Shown here piece after piece: positions 47,940 through 58,181 of a DNA stretch of 64,000 nt. A program made the position numbers and the translations under genes. Location: contig CAIOZF010000235.1 of NCBI GenBank assembly GCA_903862645.1, positions 1-64,000 of the forward strand. Direction: 5' to 3'. How positions within the stretch are numbered: position 1 is the first letter of the stretch; every line of letters starts with the position of its first letter. The stretch is from an uncultured Gammaproteobacteria bacterium. Its GTDB lineage: Bacteria; Pseudomonadota; Gammaproteobacteria; Pseudomonadales; Pseudohongiellaceae. A model generated the notes under the pieces. The model did not search any database, was not told where the DNA came from, and was given only the letters and a program-made list of their open reading frames with translations.

Positions 47940-49247
47940 ATGTCTGCAGCCATACCGCAAATCACTCAGCTGGATACCCGCAGTCCGGACTTTGAAAACC
48001 AACTCAAAGCTATGCTCAATCGCGCCATGATTGGCAATCCGGAGACCAACCGTGTGGTGGAGAATATCCTGGCGGATGTCCGTCAGCGGGGCGATGCCGC
48101 AGTGCTGGAATACACGCAGCGTTTTGATCGCTTTGAGGCAGAGAGCATTGCTCAGCTGTCTGTTTCGAAAGAGCAAATGCAGATCAGTCTGCAGCGACTG
48201 CCCGCCTCGCAGGCGCACGCACTGAAGGCGGCAGCGGACCGTATCCGCTCCTATCATGAGAAACAGAAACAAACTTCCTGGCAATATCAAGAGGCCGATG
48301 GTTCTGTCTACGGCCAAAAGATCAGTCCGTTGGATCGCGTTGGCATCTACGTCCCGGGTGGCAAGGCCAACTACCCTTCCTCCATGCTGATGAATGCGAT
48401 TCCTGCTCAGGTGGCCGGTGTCGATGAGATTATTGCCGTAGTGCCAACGCGCTGGGGCGAGCAAGGTGATCTGATCTTCGCCGCAGCTGCACTGGCAGGG
48501 GTCGAGCGTGTCTATACCATTGGTGGCGCACAGGCCATCGGTGCGCTGGCCTATGGGACGCAAAGTATTCCGAAGGTCGACAAGATCACCGGCCCGGGTA
48601 ATATCTATGTTGCCATTGCCAAGAAGCAGGTGTTTGGTGAGGTTGGCATCGACATGATCGCGGGCCCGTCGGAACTGACCATCATCTGCGATGGCGACAC
48701 TGACCCGGATTGGATTGCCATGGACCTGTTCTCTCAGGCTGAGCACGACGAGCAGGCGCAATCGATTCTGATAAGTGATGATGCGCAGTATCTGCAGAAG
48801 GTTCTGGAGAGCATTGGGCGCCTGTTGCCTGGCATGAGTCGGCGTGAAATTATCAGCAAATCGCTGAGCACACGCGGGATTTTCATCCTGTCGAGATCGC
48901 TCCGAGAGGCTGCTTCAGTGAGTAACCAGATCGCCCCCGAGCATCTGGAGCTGTCCGTGGCCAATCCAGAGGGGTTGTCAGCTCACATTACGCATGCCGG
49001 TGCTTTGTTCATGGGGCGTTACAGTGCTGAGGCGCTGGGGGATTACTGTGCAGGGCCGAGCCATGTGCTGCCAACCTCAGGCACAGCTAGATTTTTCTCC
49101 GCACTGGGGGTGTATGACTTCCAGAAGCGAACGTCGATCATTCAATGTTCCGCGCTGGGCGCGTCAATGCTGGCTGGCATTGCACAGGAACTTGCCAGCC
49201 ATGAGTTTCTGCAGGCGCATGCTGAATCAGCTGCTTATCGCAAGTAA
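47940..49247 (+). CDS. hisD: Histidinol dehydrogenase
   Basis: The 435-residue protein has the NAD/zinc motifs of His[52 protein letters not shown] and GHP-like GPSHVLPT. It oxidises histidinol to histidine. It starts 10 nt after hisG. hisC, usual next gene, is absent; algW follows tail to tail. Confidence 0.97.
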   Translation: MSAAIPQITQLDTRSPDFENQLKAMLNRAMIGNPETNRVVENILADVRQRGDAAVLEYTQRFDRFEAESIAQLSVSKEQMQISLQRLPASQAHALKAAADRIRSYHEKQKQTSWQYQEADGSVYGQKISPLDRVGIYVPGGKANYPSSMLMNAIPAQVAGVDEIIAVVPTRWGEQGDLIFAAAALAGVERVYTIGGAQAIGALAYGTQSIPKVDKITGPGNIYVAIAKKQVFGEVGIDMIAGPSELTIICDGDTDPDWIAMDLFSQAEHDEQAQSILISDDAQYLQKVLESIGRLLPGMSRREIISKSLSTRGIFILSRSLREAASVSNQIAPEHLELSVANPEGLSAHITHAGALFMGRYSAEALGDYCAGPSHVLPTSGTARFFSALGVYDFQKRTSIIQCSALGASMLAGIAQELASHEFLQAHAESAAYRK

Positions 49248-49267
49248 TTGTGGATGATGAGTCAGCG

Positions 49268-50446
49268 TCAGTTGGCCGGAAGTTGAGGGATGCGGTATTG
49301 CGCAGTGCCGGTCCCCAGTTGCACCGGGATGATCAGCGTCTCGCCCTCACGATAGATACTCAGATCGACCATCTGTCCGGGTGCCTTGCGGTTGATCTGA
49401 TCGACGGCGCCGATTACGTCAGTGATCACCACGCTGTCTATCGCGGTCATTACATCCCCTGCCTTGATGCCCGCTTGTTCCGCAGGACTTGCCTCGGTTA
49501 CCTGTTCGATCAGCAAACCGGAAACATCAGGTCGGCCGAAGAAGTTGAGGCTGGTCTCTTTAGTCAGCATTTCTCCGGTGATCACGCCCAGATAGCCTGG
49601 TGTCACCTCGCCATAGGCAATCAGTTGATCTACCACACCCATCGCCTTGTTGATCGGCACGGCAAAGCCGATGCCGTCGGAACCACCGGACTGTGAATAG
49701 ATGAAGGAGTTGATGCCAATCAGCTCACCATCGGCGTTGACGAGCGCACCCCCTGAATTACCATAGTTGATCGCAGCATCTGTCTGAATGTATTCGACGA
49801 TGGGCAGACCGTTCTGTGGAATTCCCAGTGCGCTAACAATGCCGCGTGAGACGGACTTCTGGCTGATCAGCTCCTGGCTGGGGAAACCGATGGCCAGTAC
49901 AGTGTCCCCCACACGCACGTCATCCGATGATCCGATTGGAATCGGAGCCGGCAACTGCGTGGCTTCAATCTTCAGCAGTGCCAGGTCGGTCTCCGGATCG
50001 GCTCCAACCAGCTTGGCTGCTCCGATGAACGTATTGTTGTTTTCGTCGCCGAAACGCACCTCAATGTCCTCGGCACCTTCTATGACATGCAGTGAGGTCA
50101 GCACATGGCCTTCGGCACTGACGATAACGCCCGAGCCAAGACTGTTGTAGGAACGCTCTGCGGGGATATTCTGCAAAAGATTACGGAACAAGGGGGGAAT
50201 CTCCTCGGCAGGTGGTAACTGGATCTGCTGTCGGATTGTGGAGTGGATACTGATCACCGAGGGGGCGGCCTTGTTGACCGCGTCGGCCAGCGATGAAGAT
50301 TCGCTGGGAGAGTGGCTGTCCTGCACGCGTGCTGTCTCGGACACGAGAGCACCGAGTCGATTGATCTGCTGGTACTGCGCCAGAATAACGGCGAAGAGGA
50401 TGCCGGCGACGGTTGGCCAGCCGATGAACTGAAGGAGCTTTTTCAT
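49268..50446 (-). CDS. algW: DegS/AlgW-type periplasmic serine protease
   Basis: The 392-residue protein has a membrane anchor (about 8-24), a trypsin-like domain with H120 (LTSLHVI), D154 (DPETDLALLKI) and S231 (NYGNSGGAL), and one PDZ domain (about 280-380, GYLGVIT). It would sense outer-membrane damage and cut the anti-sigma factor (RseA/MucA). The single PDZ and anchor separate it from DegP. It ends 21 nt from the hisD stop. Confidence 0.95.
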   Translation of the reverse strand: MKKLLQFIGWPTVAGILFAVILAQYQQINRLGALVSETARVQDSHSPSESSSLADAVNKAAPSVISIHSTIRQQIQLPPAEEIPPLFRNLLQNIPAERSYNSLGSGVIVSAEGHVLTSLHVIEGAEDIEVRFGDENNNTFIGAAKLVGADPETDLALLKIEATQLPAPIPIGSSDDVRVGDTVLAIGFPSQELISQKSVSRGIVSALGIPQNGLPIVEYIQTDAAINYGNSGGALVNADGELIGINSFIYSQSGGSDGIGFAVPINKAMGVVDQLIAYGEVTPGYLGVITGEMLTKETSLNFFGRPDVSGLLIEQVTEASPAEQAGIKAGDVMTAIDSVVITDVIGAVDQINRKAPGQMVDLSIYREGETLIIPVQLGTGTAQYRIPQLPAN

Positions 50447-50582
50447 GAAATCTCGCGGCGGTTCAGGCCGCTGTGGTTGAGTCTGCTACCATACGCGCCT
50501 GAGTCTGGCGCATGGTGTCGGCGGTGTGCCGAAAGTTCGGCCATTATGCGAGTAATTAACAGCGGTGTGAAGGTGAAATCCC

Positions 50583-51344
50583 ATGTCCGTAAGGCTTGAT
50601 GATATAACGCAGGAACTGAAATCACTGCTGCGCCCCGAGCAGTTCAATGACTACTGCCCCAATGGGTTACAGGTGGAAGGGCGGCCGACGGTGGTACGCA
50701 TGGTGACCGGAGTGACAGCCTGTCAGGCTCTTATCGACAAAGCTATCGAGCTGGAGGCAGATCTGATTCTGGTCCATCACGGATATTTCTGGCGTGGAGA
50801 GGATGCGGTCGTCACCGGTATCAAGAAGAACCGGATTCAGGCGCTTCTCAAACACAACATCAGTCTGCTTGCTTATCACTTGCCTCTGGATGTTCATGTT
50901 GAGCTTGGCAATAACGCACAGCTCGGCAAACTGCTGGAGTTCACCGTGAATGGTGACCTTGGCAAGCAGAACAACAACAGCATCGGGCTCAAAGGGGCGT
51001 TGCTGGAACCTGCGTCCGGCCATGAACTGGCGGCGTTCATAGAGAACAAACTTGGGAGGGTACCACTGCATATCCCTGGCGGAGCCGATCCCATCAGAAC
51101 TGTGGCCTGGTGCACCGGTGCTGCACAGAACTATATCGAGCTGGCGGTCAAAGCCGGTGTGGATGCTTACATCACAGGAGAAATTTCCGAGCAGACTGTC
51201 CACATTGCTCGCGAGACCGGTATCCACTTCTACGCTGCAGGGCACCATGCCACTGAACGCTACGGTGTCCAAGCCGTGGCGGCTCATCTAGTCAAACGCT
51301 TCGGACTGGAGCATCACTTCATCGATATCGTCAATCCGGTGTGA
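50583..51344 (+). CDS. Nif3-like dinuclear metal-centre protein
   Basis: The 253-residue protein has NIF3/YbgI metal-binding residues: ILVHHGYFW (H65, H66), YHLPLDVH (D103) and the C-terminal GHHATERYGV. The family may act as GTP cyclohydrolase I type 2 or a hydrolase; its role in bacteria is unsettled. It is divergent from algW and convergent with cysNC. Confidence 0.93.
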   Translation: MSVRLDDITQELKSLLRPEQFNDYCPNGLQVEGRPTVVRMVTGVTACQALIDKAIELEADLILVHHGYFWRGEDAVVTGIKKNRIQALLKHNISLLAYHLPLDVHVELGNNAQLGKLLEFTVNGDLGKQNNNSIGLKGALLEPASGHELAAFIENKLGRVPLHIPGGADPIRTVAWCTGAAQNYIELAVKAGVDAYITGEISEQTVHIARETGIHFYAAGHHATERYGVQAVAAHLVKRFGLEHHFIDIVNPV

Positions 51345-51414
51345 CATGGTTCTGGTGGTGGTTGAGGCGCTTCAGTCTGCCCTTCAGCGGAAACTGCAAT
51401 TCAGTCCTGGGGAA

Positions 51415-53322
51415 TCAGATAACTTTCTTGTCTTGCATTAGCTTGATGACGCGGTCGATACACTCATCGATGGAGAGTGCTCCAGTGTCGAGTATCAGAT
51501 CCGCAGAAGCCGGTTCTTCATACGGGAATGAAACACCCGGTATGTCGGCAGATGGCGTAAGCTCCGCTGCCGCGTAGAGACCGCTTGGATCGCGCTGTTT
51601 GCAGATATCCAGAGACGGATTCAGGTAAATTATGAAGCAGTTGTCGCGCCCGATCACGCTTAGCGCATGTTCACGGGAGTCCTTGTTGGGGGCGACGAAC
51701 GCGGCGCAGCAGATCAGCCCTGAATCGTTCAACAATTTGGCCACGTGGGCGCTGCGGCGCAGATTCTCGACACGACCCTGCTGATCGTGGGGCAGGTCTC
51801 TACTGATACCCAAACGCATTGCCTTGCCGTCCAATACCGTGCCGACGCGGCCCATATCGAACAGGCGGCGCTCCAAGCCGTGGGCCATGGTCGATTTTCC
51901 TGATCCGGAGAGCCCAATGAACATCACAGTTGCGGGGCTCTGCCCATAGCGTGCGGCGCGCTCCTCTCTTGTCACATGCACAGTGCTGTTGGTGGCCTGT
52001 GAGCGGGGCGAGGGGTGAGTGGGGTCGACCGAAATCATGCCAGCGCCGATGGTGGCATTGCTGAGCCTGTCGATGACGATGAAGGCACCGGTGCTGCGAT
52101 TGGCAGAATAGTTGTCAATACATACCTGCTGATCGACCTCTACCTCACAAACGCCGATGGCATTCAACTCCAGAGTGGGAGCGGGACGCTTTTCTAGGGA
52201 GTTGACATCGATCTGGTGCTTGAGAGTCTTGACGCTGCCGGTCACTGTCTTGGTGCCGAGTTTGAAGTCATACATCTTGCCGGGCAGCATGGGCTGCTCA
52301 GCCATCCATACAATCGTAGCTCTGAAATTCTCTGTCACTACCGGGTAGTTGTCGCTGTGCACGATCATGTCGCCACGGCTGATATCGATTTCGTCCTCCA
52401 ATGTCAGCGTCACAGCCATGTCGGTGTATGCCGCCTCCAGTTCCTCGTCATAGGTAACAATGGACTTTACGCGACTTTTCTTCAGAGAGGGCAGTGCTAC
52501 CACTTCGTCGCCCTTGCGAACAATGCCGGAGGCGATGGTGCCACAGAAACCACGGAAATTGAGATTGGGGCGATTGACGTACTGTACGGGGAAGCGCAGA
52601 TCCTTGAGATTTCGGTCCTTGGCGATCTCCACTGTCTCAAACAGTGACATAAGGGTCTGGCCTTTGTACCAGGGCATGTGCGCGCTGGGGTTGACGACAT
52701 TGTCACCGTCGAGTGCCGACAACGGAATGAAGTGAAGATCAGCCTGCGTCAGGCCTTTGGCAAAACTCAGATAATCGGCCTTGATGCGTTCGTAAGTTGC
52801 CTCACTGTAACCTACGAGATCCATCTTGTTGATGGCGACCACAAGATGTTTGATCCCCAGCAGCGAGGTGATGAAGCTGTGGCGGCGAGTTTGTACTTGC
52901 ACTCCATGGCGGGCGTCAATGAGGATAACGGCGAGGTCGCAGGTGGATGCGCCAGTGGCCATATTGCGGGTGTACTGCTCATGGCCAGGTGTATCGGCAA
53001 TAATGAACTTGCGGCGTGCTGTAGAGAAGTAACGGTAGGCGACGTCGATGGTGATGCCCTGTTCGCGTTCGGCCTGTAAACCATCTACCAGCAGAGCCAG
53101 ATCCATTCCGCCACCGGTGGTGCCGGATTTGATGCTGTCGGCCTTAATGGCCATGAGCTGATCTTCATAGATCATTTTGGAGTCGTGCAGAAGTCTGCCG
53201 ATTAACGTACTTTTGCCATCGTCGACGCTGCCGCAGGTCAGCAGGCGCAACAGCTCCTTGCGTTCGTGCTGGGCCAGATAGGCGTTGATGTCCGTGCTGA
53301 TGAGATCCGATTGATGTGACAT
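51415..53322 (-). CDS. cysNC: Sulfate adenylyltransferase subunit 1 / adenylylsulfate kinase fusion
   Basis: The 635-residue protein joins CysN (about 1-450; GTPase P-loop [27 protein letters not shown]) to CysC (about 455-635; P-loop GLSGSGKST). It activates sulfate to APS with CysD and phosphorylates it to PAPS for assimilation. The fusion is known in Pseudomonas and others. It lies 66 nt downstream of cysD. Confidence 0.97.
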   Translation of the reverse strand: MSHQSDLISTDINAYLAQHERKELLRLLTCGSVDDGKSTLIGRLLHDSKMIYEDQLMAIKADSIKSGTTGGGMDLALLVDGLQAEREQGITIDVAYRYFSTARRKFIIADTPGHEQYTRNMATGASTCDLAVILIDARHGVQVQTRRHSFITSLLGIKHLVVAINKMDLVGYSEATYERIKADYLSFAKGLTQADLHFIPLSALDGDNVVNPSAHMPWYKGQTLMSLFETVEIAKDRNLKDLRFPVQYVNRPNLNFRGFCGTIASGIVRKGDEVVALPSLKKSRVKSIVTYDEELEAAYTDMAVTLTLEDEIDISRGDMIVHSDNYPVVTENFRATIVWMAEQPMLPGKMYDFKLGTKTVTGSVKTLKHQIDVNSLEKRPAPTLELNAIGVCEVEVDQQVCIDNYSANRSTGAFIVIDRLSNATIGAGMISVDPTHPSPRSQATNSTVHVTREERAARYGQSPATVMFIGLSGSGKSTMAHGLERRLFDMGRVGTVLDGKAMRLGISRDLPHDQQGRVENLRRSAHVAKLLNDSGLICCAAFVAPNKDSREHALSVIGRDNCFIIYLNPSLDICKQRDPSGLYAAAELTPSADIPGVSFPYEEPASADLILDTGALSIDECIDRVIKLMQDKKVI

Positions 53323-53388
53323 AGTGATTGAACCTGGTTGATCTTTGCCATTACTGATTCTGAATGTGTGCCGACGCGTCTTACGCGA

Positions 53389-54297
53389 TCAGAAATACCC
53401 TTTGCGCTTCTTTTCTTCCATTGAACCTGCCTTGTCGCTGTCAATCAGGCGGCCCTGGCGCTCCGAGGTGGTGGTCAGGAGCATCTCCTGGATAATCTCG
53501 GGAAGTGTGGTCGCCGCTGACTCTACGGCGCCAGTCAGTGGATAGCAGCCCAAAGTGCGGAAGCGGACCATTTTGTTGACAGCGCTCTTCCGCAGGTGCT
53601 CCGGCATGCGGTCATCGTCGACCAGAATGTCGACGCCATCCATTGATACCACAGGGCGCTCTTGGGCGAAGTAGAGCGGCACAATGTCGATGTTGTTCAG
53701 GAAGATGTATTGCCAGATATCGAGCTCTGTCCAGTTGGACAGGGGGAACACGCGGATACTCTCTCCCTTGTTAACCTTGCAGTTATAGATGTTCCACAGT
53801 TCGGGACGCTGATTCTTCGGATCCCAGCCGTGGTTTTTGTCGCGAAACGAGAAGACGCGCTCTTTGGCGCGGGACTTCTCTTCATCGCGACGTGCGCCAC
53901 CGAAAGCGGCATCGAATTTGTATTTGCTCAGTGCCTGCCGCAGCGCCTGGGTCTTCATCACGTCGGTATGCTTTTCACTGCCATGGGTGAAGGGGCCAAT
54001 GCCCTTGTCTACCCCTTCCGTGTTGATGTAGACGATTAGATCCAATCCCAGCTTTTTCACTTGCTTGTCGCGGAACTCGATCATTTCCCGGAATTTCCAG
54101 GTAGTGTCTATATGCATGAGTGGGAAGGGAGGCTTGCCAGGATAAAAGGCTTTCATGGCCAGATGCAGCATGACGGCGGAGTCTTTGCCTATCGAGTACA
54201 GCATGACCGGATTGTCGAATTCCGCTGCCACTTCGCGAATGATATGAATGCTCTCGGCTTCGAGTTGTTTCAAATGCGTCAGATTGTAGTCAGTCAT
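53389..54297 (-). CDS. cysD: Sulfate adenylyltransferase subunit 2
   Basis: The 302-residue protein is a PP-loop enzyme ([21 protein letters not shown]), with [22 protein letters not shown] and [13 protein letters not shown] as in CysD. It forms adenylylsulfate with the CysN GTPase. cysD-cysNC form an operon for sulfate assimilation. Confidence 0.98.
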   Translation of the reverse strand: MTDYNLTHLKQLEAESIHIIREVAAEFDNPVMLYSIGKDSAVMLHLAMKAFYPGKPPFPLMHIDTTWKFREMIEFRDKQVKKLGLDLIVYINTEGVDKGIGPFTHGSEKHTDVMKTQALRQALSKYKFDAAFGGARRDEEKSRAKERVFSFRDKNHGWDPKNQRPELWNIYNCKVNKGESIRVFPLSNWTELDIWQYIFLNNIDIVPLYFAQERPVVSMDGVDILVDDDRMPEHLRKSAVNKMVRFRTLGCYPLTGAVESAATTLPEIIQEMLLTTTSERQGRLIDSDKAGSMEEKKRKGYF

Positions 54298-54402
54298 GCT
54301 GGTTCACTTTGTCGTATTGAGTACCGGGCAATCACGGGGGGTGAGGCCAGGGACATGATAATTGGAAAGGGGAATATTCCGGAAGTAGTCGGACTCGAGC
54401 CG

Positions 54403-54852
54403 TTACAGATAATCCTTGTCAGTTTCTCTGGGCTTCTCGAGTCCAAATCCCTCGGACAGAGCGCCACTTTGACTAGCACTCTGTCGGGGAGCATAGTCTT
54501 TGGGTGGCTGAATATCCGAGTTGTCACTGCTCAGCGCCGGTACTCCGAAGACGCCATCTCTGGAAGCTGGCAAAAGTTTGTTGGCTACCTCCCCAGAGCA
54601 AAGATCCTGCGCGCCGCTGGCAAGATGCTGGTATACATCGCGGTAGCTGTCAGTCATTTGTTGAACGAGTTCGGCTGTTACATTGAAATGGTCGCTAACC
54701 TCGTCCTTGTAACGAGCATGGCTTCGCTGTAGATCCTGCAAGCTCTTCTCAAGCTCCGCTACTTTGGCGGGATTTGTGTTCACCCGGCCGGCCAGCACAA
54801 AACCAATGGCAACACCGGCTGCCAGACAAACAATAGCGGTCAACCACAGCAT
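54403..54852 (-). CDS. zapG: Z-ring-associated protein ZapG (YhcB, DUF1043)
   Basis: The 149-residue protein has one N-terminal membrane helix (3-22), a coiled coil (about 30-55), and the DUF1043 pattern YKDEVSDHFNVTAELVQQMTDSYRDVYQHLASGAQDL. It links the cell envelope to division and peptidoglycan synthesis. It is divergent from zapE, and the two flank a 257-nt gap, the usual arrangement. Confidence 0.93.
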   Translation of the reverse strand: MLWLTAIVCLAAGVAIGFVLAGRVNTNPAKVAELEKSLQDLQRSHARYKDEVSDHFNVTAELVQQMTDSYRDVYQHLASGAQDLCSGEVANKLLPASRDGVFGVPALSSDNSDIQPPKDYAPRQSASQSGALSEGFGLEKPRETDKDYL

Positions 54853-55109
54853 AACGAATCCCTGCCTCTAATTGGGAAGCCCATGCAAACACGGGCTAGA
54901 TAGTCATGGCGTTGAAGTATAGCCTGAATTGCTGTTGGCAGGAGCAAGAAAATCCATCAGATGCACGCGGCAGGAGCTGGGAATCCGTACTTTTTCGACT
55001 GGTTCTAGGGTGCGCTTTTGCCTTAGAATGCGCAGCGCTTCGAACGTGATGGCGCTTTGCAAATGACCATTGGCACCCTCAGGCCATCTCCATTCTCTTT
55101 GTATGTACG

Positions 55110-56261
55110 ATGTCTTCCATGACGCCACGTGAACGCTACCGCCTGGATATATCCGCAGGAGCCATGACCCCGGATCCTGCGCAGGAGCAGGCCATTGGCC
55201 ACTTTCAACGGATGTATGACGAGCTGTTAATGAACCCGCACCAGTCCCTCAAGGGGGCCGGCTCCAGGGTGCGGAAACTTTTTTCGGAACCTTGGCTGGC
55301 GCTGTGGCGTGCAGGCGGGGAAGGTTCTGAAGAAAGCCGGGTAAAGGGGTTATACCTGCATGGGGGGGTGGGCAGGGGCAAAACCTATCTGATGGACGTG
55401 TTCTTTGAAAGCCTGCCTTTCGAGAACAAAATGCGAACGCACTTCCATCGATTCATGCAGCGCGTGCATGCAGAATTGACTCAGCTCAAGCAACAGAAGA
55501 ATCCTCTGGAAAGCGTCGCCCGCAAGATTGCTGCAGAGGCGAGAGTCATCTGCTTTGATGAGTTTTTCGTCTCCGATATAGGCGATGCGATGATTCTGGG
55601 CGGACTTCTAACTCATCTGCTTGATGATGGGGTGACGCTGGTGACGACATCGAATGTAGAGCCGGATTTTCTCTATGAGAATGGACTGCAGCGGGAACGA
55701 TTTCTGCCTGCCATCGCCCTGCTGAAACGCTACACAGACGTCGTTGAGCTGGGTGGTGGGGTTGACTATCGCCTGCGCAGCCTCCAGCAGGCCAGCATTT
55801 ACTACAGCCCACTGGGTGCCGAGGCTGACCGGGAGCTGGCGGCCAGCTTTCGACGGCTGGTGACGGAACACGCTGAGCTGCATTCGGGTGAAATTATTGC
55901 AGTGTTGCGGAGACCAATATTGTCGCGCCGGTGTGCAGAGGATGTGGTCTGGTTCGACTTCGCAGAGTTGTGCGGGGGCCCTCGAAGCGCCTACGACTAC
56001 ATTGAATTGGGCAAGGTTTACCACACGGTTCTGCTTAGCAATGTCCCGCAATTGAAAGCGGAGAATGACGATATGGCACGGCGTTTTGTGAGCATGGTCG
56101 ATGAGTTCTATGACCGAAATGTAAAGCTGATCATATCTGCTGAGGTACCGCTATTACAGTTATACGATGGGAGTGCCTTGGCATTCGTGTTTGAAAGAAC
56201 CAGTAGCCGACTCCTGGAAATGCAATCCCGCGACTACCTTGCCCGCGAGCACAAGGCTTGA
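55110..56261 (+). CDS. zapE: Cell division AFG1-type ATPase ZapE
   Basis: The 383-residue protein has Walker A HGGVGRGKT (84-92), MRTHFHRFMQRVH, VICFDEFFVSDIGDAMIL (Walker B) and TTSNVEPDFLYENGLQRERFLPAI. ZapE affects Z-ring stability under low oxygen or heat. It precedes rplM by 141 nt. Confidence 0.95.
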   Translation: MSSMTPRERYRLDISAGAMTPDPAQEQAIGHFQRMYDELLMNPHQSLKGAGSRVRKLFSEPWLALWRAGGEGSEESRVKGLYLHGGVGRGKTYLMDVFFESLPFENKMRTHFHRFMQRVHAELTQLKQQKNPLESVARKIAAEARVICFDEFFVSDIGDAMILGGLLTHLLDDGVTLVTTSNVEPDFLYENGLQRERFLPAIALLKRYTDVVELGGGVDYRLRSLQQASIYYSPLGAEADRELAASFRRLVTEHAELHSGEIIAVLRRPILSRRCAEDVVWFDFAELCGGPRSAYDYIELGKVYHTVLLSNVPQLKAENDDMARRFVSMVDEFYDRNVKLIISAEVPLLQLYDGSALAFVFERTSSRLLEMQSRDYLAREHKA

Positions 56262-56402
56262 TTGCTATAGAGTCTGCTGGCTGTGGATGCGGTTTGTGGC
56301 ACAGGGCTTTGCTATGTTTTTGGCTATTTAGTGCTTGAACAATTGAAGTTGCTTCGGTAGTATTCGCGCTCCTTGAAGACAATGCTCCTTTGGTGAAAGT
56401 AA

Positions 56403-56831
56403 ATGAAGACCTTTATTGCGAAACCGCAGAATGTTGAACACAACTGGCTGTTGCTGGATGCCGAAGGGCTGACTCTGGGCCGCATGGCCGCTGAGATAGC
56501 CAGCCGTCTGCGCGGGAAGCACAAGCCAGAGTACACCCCTCACGTTGACACCGGCGATTACATTGTCGTGATCAACGCTGAGAAAGTGACCGTTACCGGC
56601 AAGAAGGAAAAAGACAAGATTTATCATTCCCACTCTGCATTCCCGGGTGGCTTGAAGACAATCGCTTTTGGCAAGCTGATCGACAGAGCGCCCGAGCGCG
56701 TACTTAAGCTGGCGGTTAAGGGTATGTTGCCGCGTACTCCTCTTGGCAGAGCGATGTTTAAGAAACTGAAAGTGTATGCGGGTACAGAGCATCCCCACAC
56801 TGCACAACAACCGCAAACGCTGACACTGTAA
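56403..56831 (+). CDS. rplM: 50S ribosomal protein L13
   Basis: The 142-residue protein matches L13 ([65 protein letters not shown]). It is 19 nt before rpsI, the universal pair. The leader contains TTGAAGTTGCTTCGG, which may fold. Confidence 0.98.
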   Translation: MKTFIAKPQNVEHNWLLLDAEGLTLGRMAAEIASRLRGKHKPEYTPHVDTGDYIVVINAEKVTVTGKKEKDKIYHSHSAFPGGLKTIAFGKLIDRAPERVLKLAVKGMLPRTPLGRAMFKKLKVYAGTEHPHTAQQPQTLTL

Positions 56832-56850
56832 AGAGGTTCACTGAATAGCT

Positions 56851-57243
56851 ATGTCTACGACACAATATTACGGCACGGGTCGACGCAAAACAGCTACTGC
56901 CCGAGTGTTCCTGACTAAAGGGACTGGCACCATTTCCATCAACAAGCGCACCCTTGATCACTTCTTTGGTCGTGAAGTGGCCCGAATGGTTGTGCTTCAG
57001 CCGCTTGAGCTGGTTGATCTGAAAGACAAATTCGATGTAACCGTAACTGTTAAAGGTGGCGGTTCATTTGGCCAGGCTGGCGCCATTCGTCACGGTATCA
57101 CCCGTGCTCTGATGGAATACGACGGTGAACTTCGTCCTACACTGCGTAAGGCGGGTTTTGTGACTCGTGATGCGCGTGCGGTGGAAAGAAAGAAAGTGGG
57201 TCTGCGCAAGGCGCGCAAGAAGCCACAGTTCTCCAAGCGCTAA
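56851..57243 (+). CDS. rpsI: 30S ribosomal protein S9
   Basis: The 130-residue protein matches S9 ([43 protein letters not shown]). The C-terminal SKR tail reaches the P-site tRNA. A terminator-like hairpin follows 80 nt later. Confidence 0.98.
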   Translation: MSTTQYYGTGRRKTATARVFLTKGTGTISINKRTLDHFFGREVARMVVLQPLELVDLKDKFDVTVTVKGGGSFGQAGAIRHGITRALMEYDGELRPTLRKAGFVTRDARAVERKKVGLRKARKKPQFSKR

Positions 57244-57319
57244 TATCGCTGCCTGCTCATGTGGTGAAGATAAAAGCGGTGGTGCTGCAAGGGCTGCCAC
57301 TGCTGTTAAACAAATTTAT

Positions 57320-57358
57320 AAAAGCGCTTTTGCCAATCTGGTGAGGCGCTTTTTTTTT
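57320..57358 (+). terminator. Rho-independent terminator of rplM-rpsI
   Basis: AAAAGCGC and GCGCTTTT pair around an 18-nt loop and run into nine T. It separates the ribosomal operon from petABC. Confidence 0.8.
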
Positions 57359-57394
57359 GGAAAAAAATAAAAATTTTCCACCTGAATCAATCTG

Positions 57395-57422
57395 TTGCCC
57401 GTATATTTAGAGGGCTTATGCT
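57395..57422 (+). promoter_or_regulatory. Candidate sigma-70 promoter for petABC
   Basis: TTGCCC and TATGCT are separated by 16 nt, about 160 nt upstream of petA in the otherwise gene-free stretch 57359-57581. The boxes differ from consensus at two positions each. Confidence 0.35.
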
Positions 57423-57581
57423 TGAAAAAAAGAGAGAACTTCACTACCATTCGCGACATTTGTGAGACCGCTGCATGTCGAGGGGCCAAGGGCTTCTTGT
57501 TTCTAATTTTCTAATCTGGATTCTCTCCTCGTTATGCCCGGAGAGAGTTCTTAACATTGCCAATGCTCAGGAGATAATACG

Positions 57582-58181
57582 GTGAGTGAAGACGGTACTG
57601 ATTCTGGCCGCAGACGATTTTTATTGGGGTCGACCTCGGTTGTAGGGGTTGCCGGAGTGGTGGGGGCCTTAGTGCCTTTTGTCGGATCGTGGAATCCGAG
57701 TGCCAAGGCGCGGGCTGCTGGTGCTGCTGTCAGGATTGACATCAGTCAGGTTGAGGAGGGCGCCATTATGGGGCCGATCCCTGCTTGGCGCGGCAGACCG
57801 ATTTTCATTGTCAGGAGAACAGCTGAGGCGCTGGCAGCACTGCCAGAAGGAGCTGATCGGCTTCAGGATCCAGACTCCACCCAGCCGGAACAGCCAGAGT
57901 ACGCAACGAATCTTCACCGCTCACGTGAGCCGGAAGTATTGGTTCTGGTTGGTCTGTGTCCGCATCTTTTCTGTTCACCCACTCCTCATATCGAGTTGCG
58001 TGCTGAGCCGTTCGACGAAAACTGGAAGGGCGGATTTTTCTGTCCTTGTCACGGTTCACGCTTCGATCTGGCTGGCAGGGTTTATCAGGGCTCTCCTGCT
58101 TCACGGAATATGCAAGTGCCGCCCTATTATTACGAGTCAGAGTCAGTCCTTGTAATTGGTGAAGATGGGGTAAATGCATAA
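57582..58181 (+). CDS. petA: Ubiquinol-cytochrome c reductase Rieske subunit
   Basis: The 199-residue protein starts at a GTG and has a twin-arginine signal-anchor (RRRFLLG at 10-16, helix to about 36). The Rieske boxes are C126-P-H128-LF-C131 and C154-PC156-H157-GS. Ligands (C126, H128, C154, H157) and the disulfide (C131, C156) are intact, but the first box is CPHLFC where CTHLGC is usual. It overlaps petBC by 1 nt (TAATG). Confidence 0.96.
   Translation: MSEDGTDSGRRRFLLGSTSVVGVAGVVGALVPFVGSWNPSAKARAAGAAVRIDISQVEEGAIMGPIPAWRGRPIFIVRRTAEALAALPEGADRLQDPDSTQPEQPEYATNLHRSREPEVLVLVGLCPHLFCSPTPHIELRAEPFDENWKGGFFCPCHGSRFDLAGRVYQGSPASRNMQVPPYYYESESVLVIGEDGVNA

Noticed and set aside
51415..53322. 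CysN-CysC fusion as a novelty
   Set aside because: The same fusion is well known in Pseudomonas and other proteobacteria.
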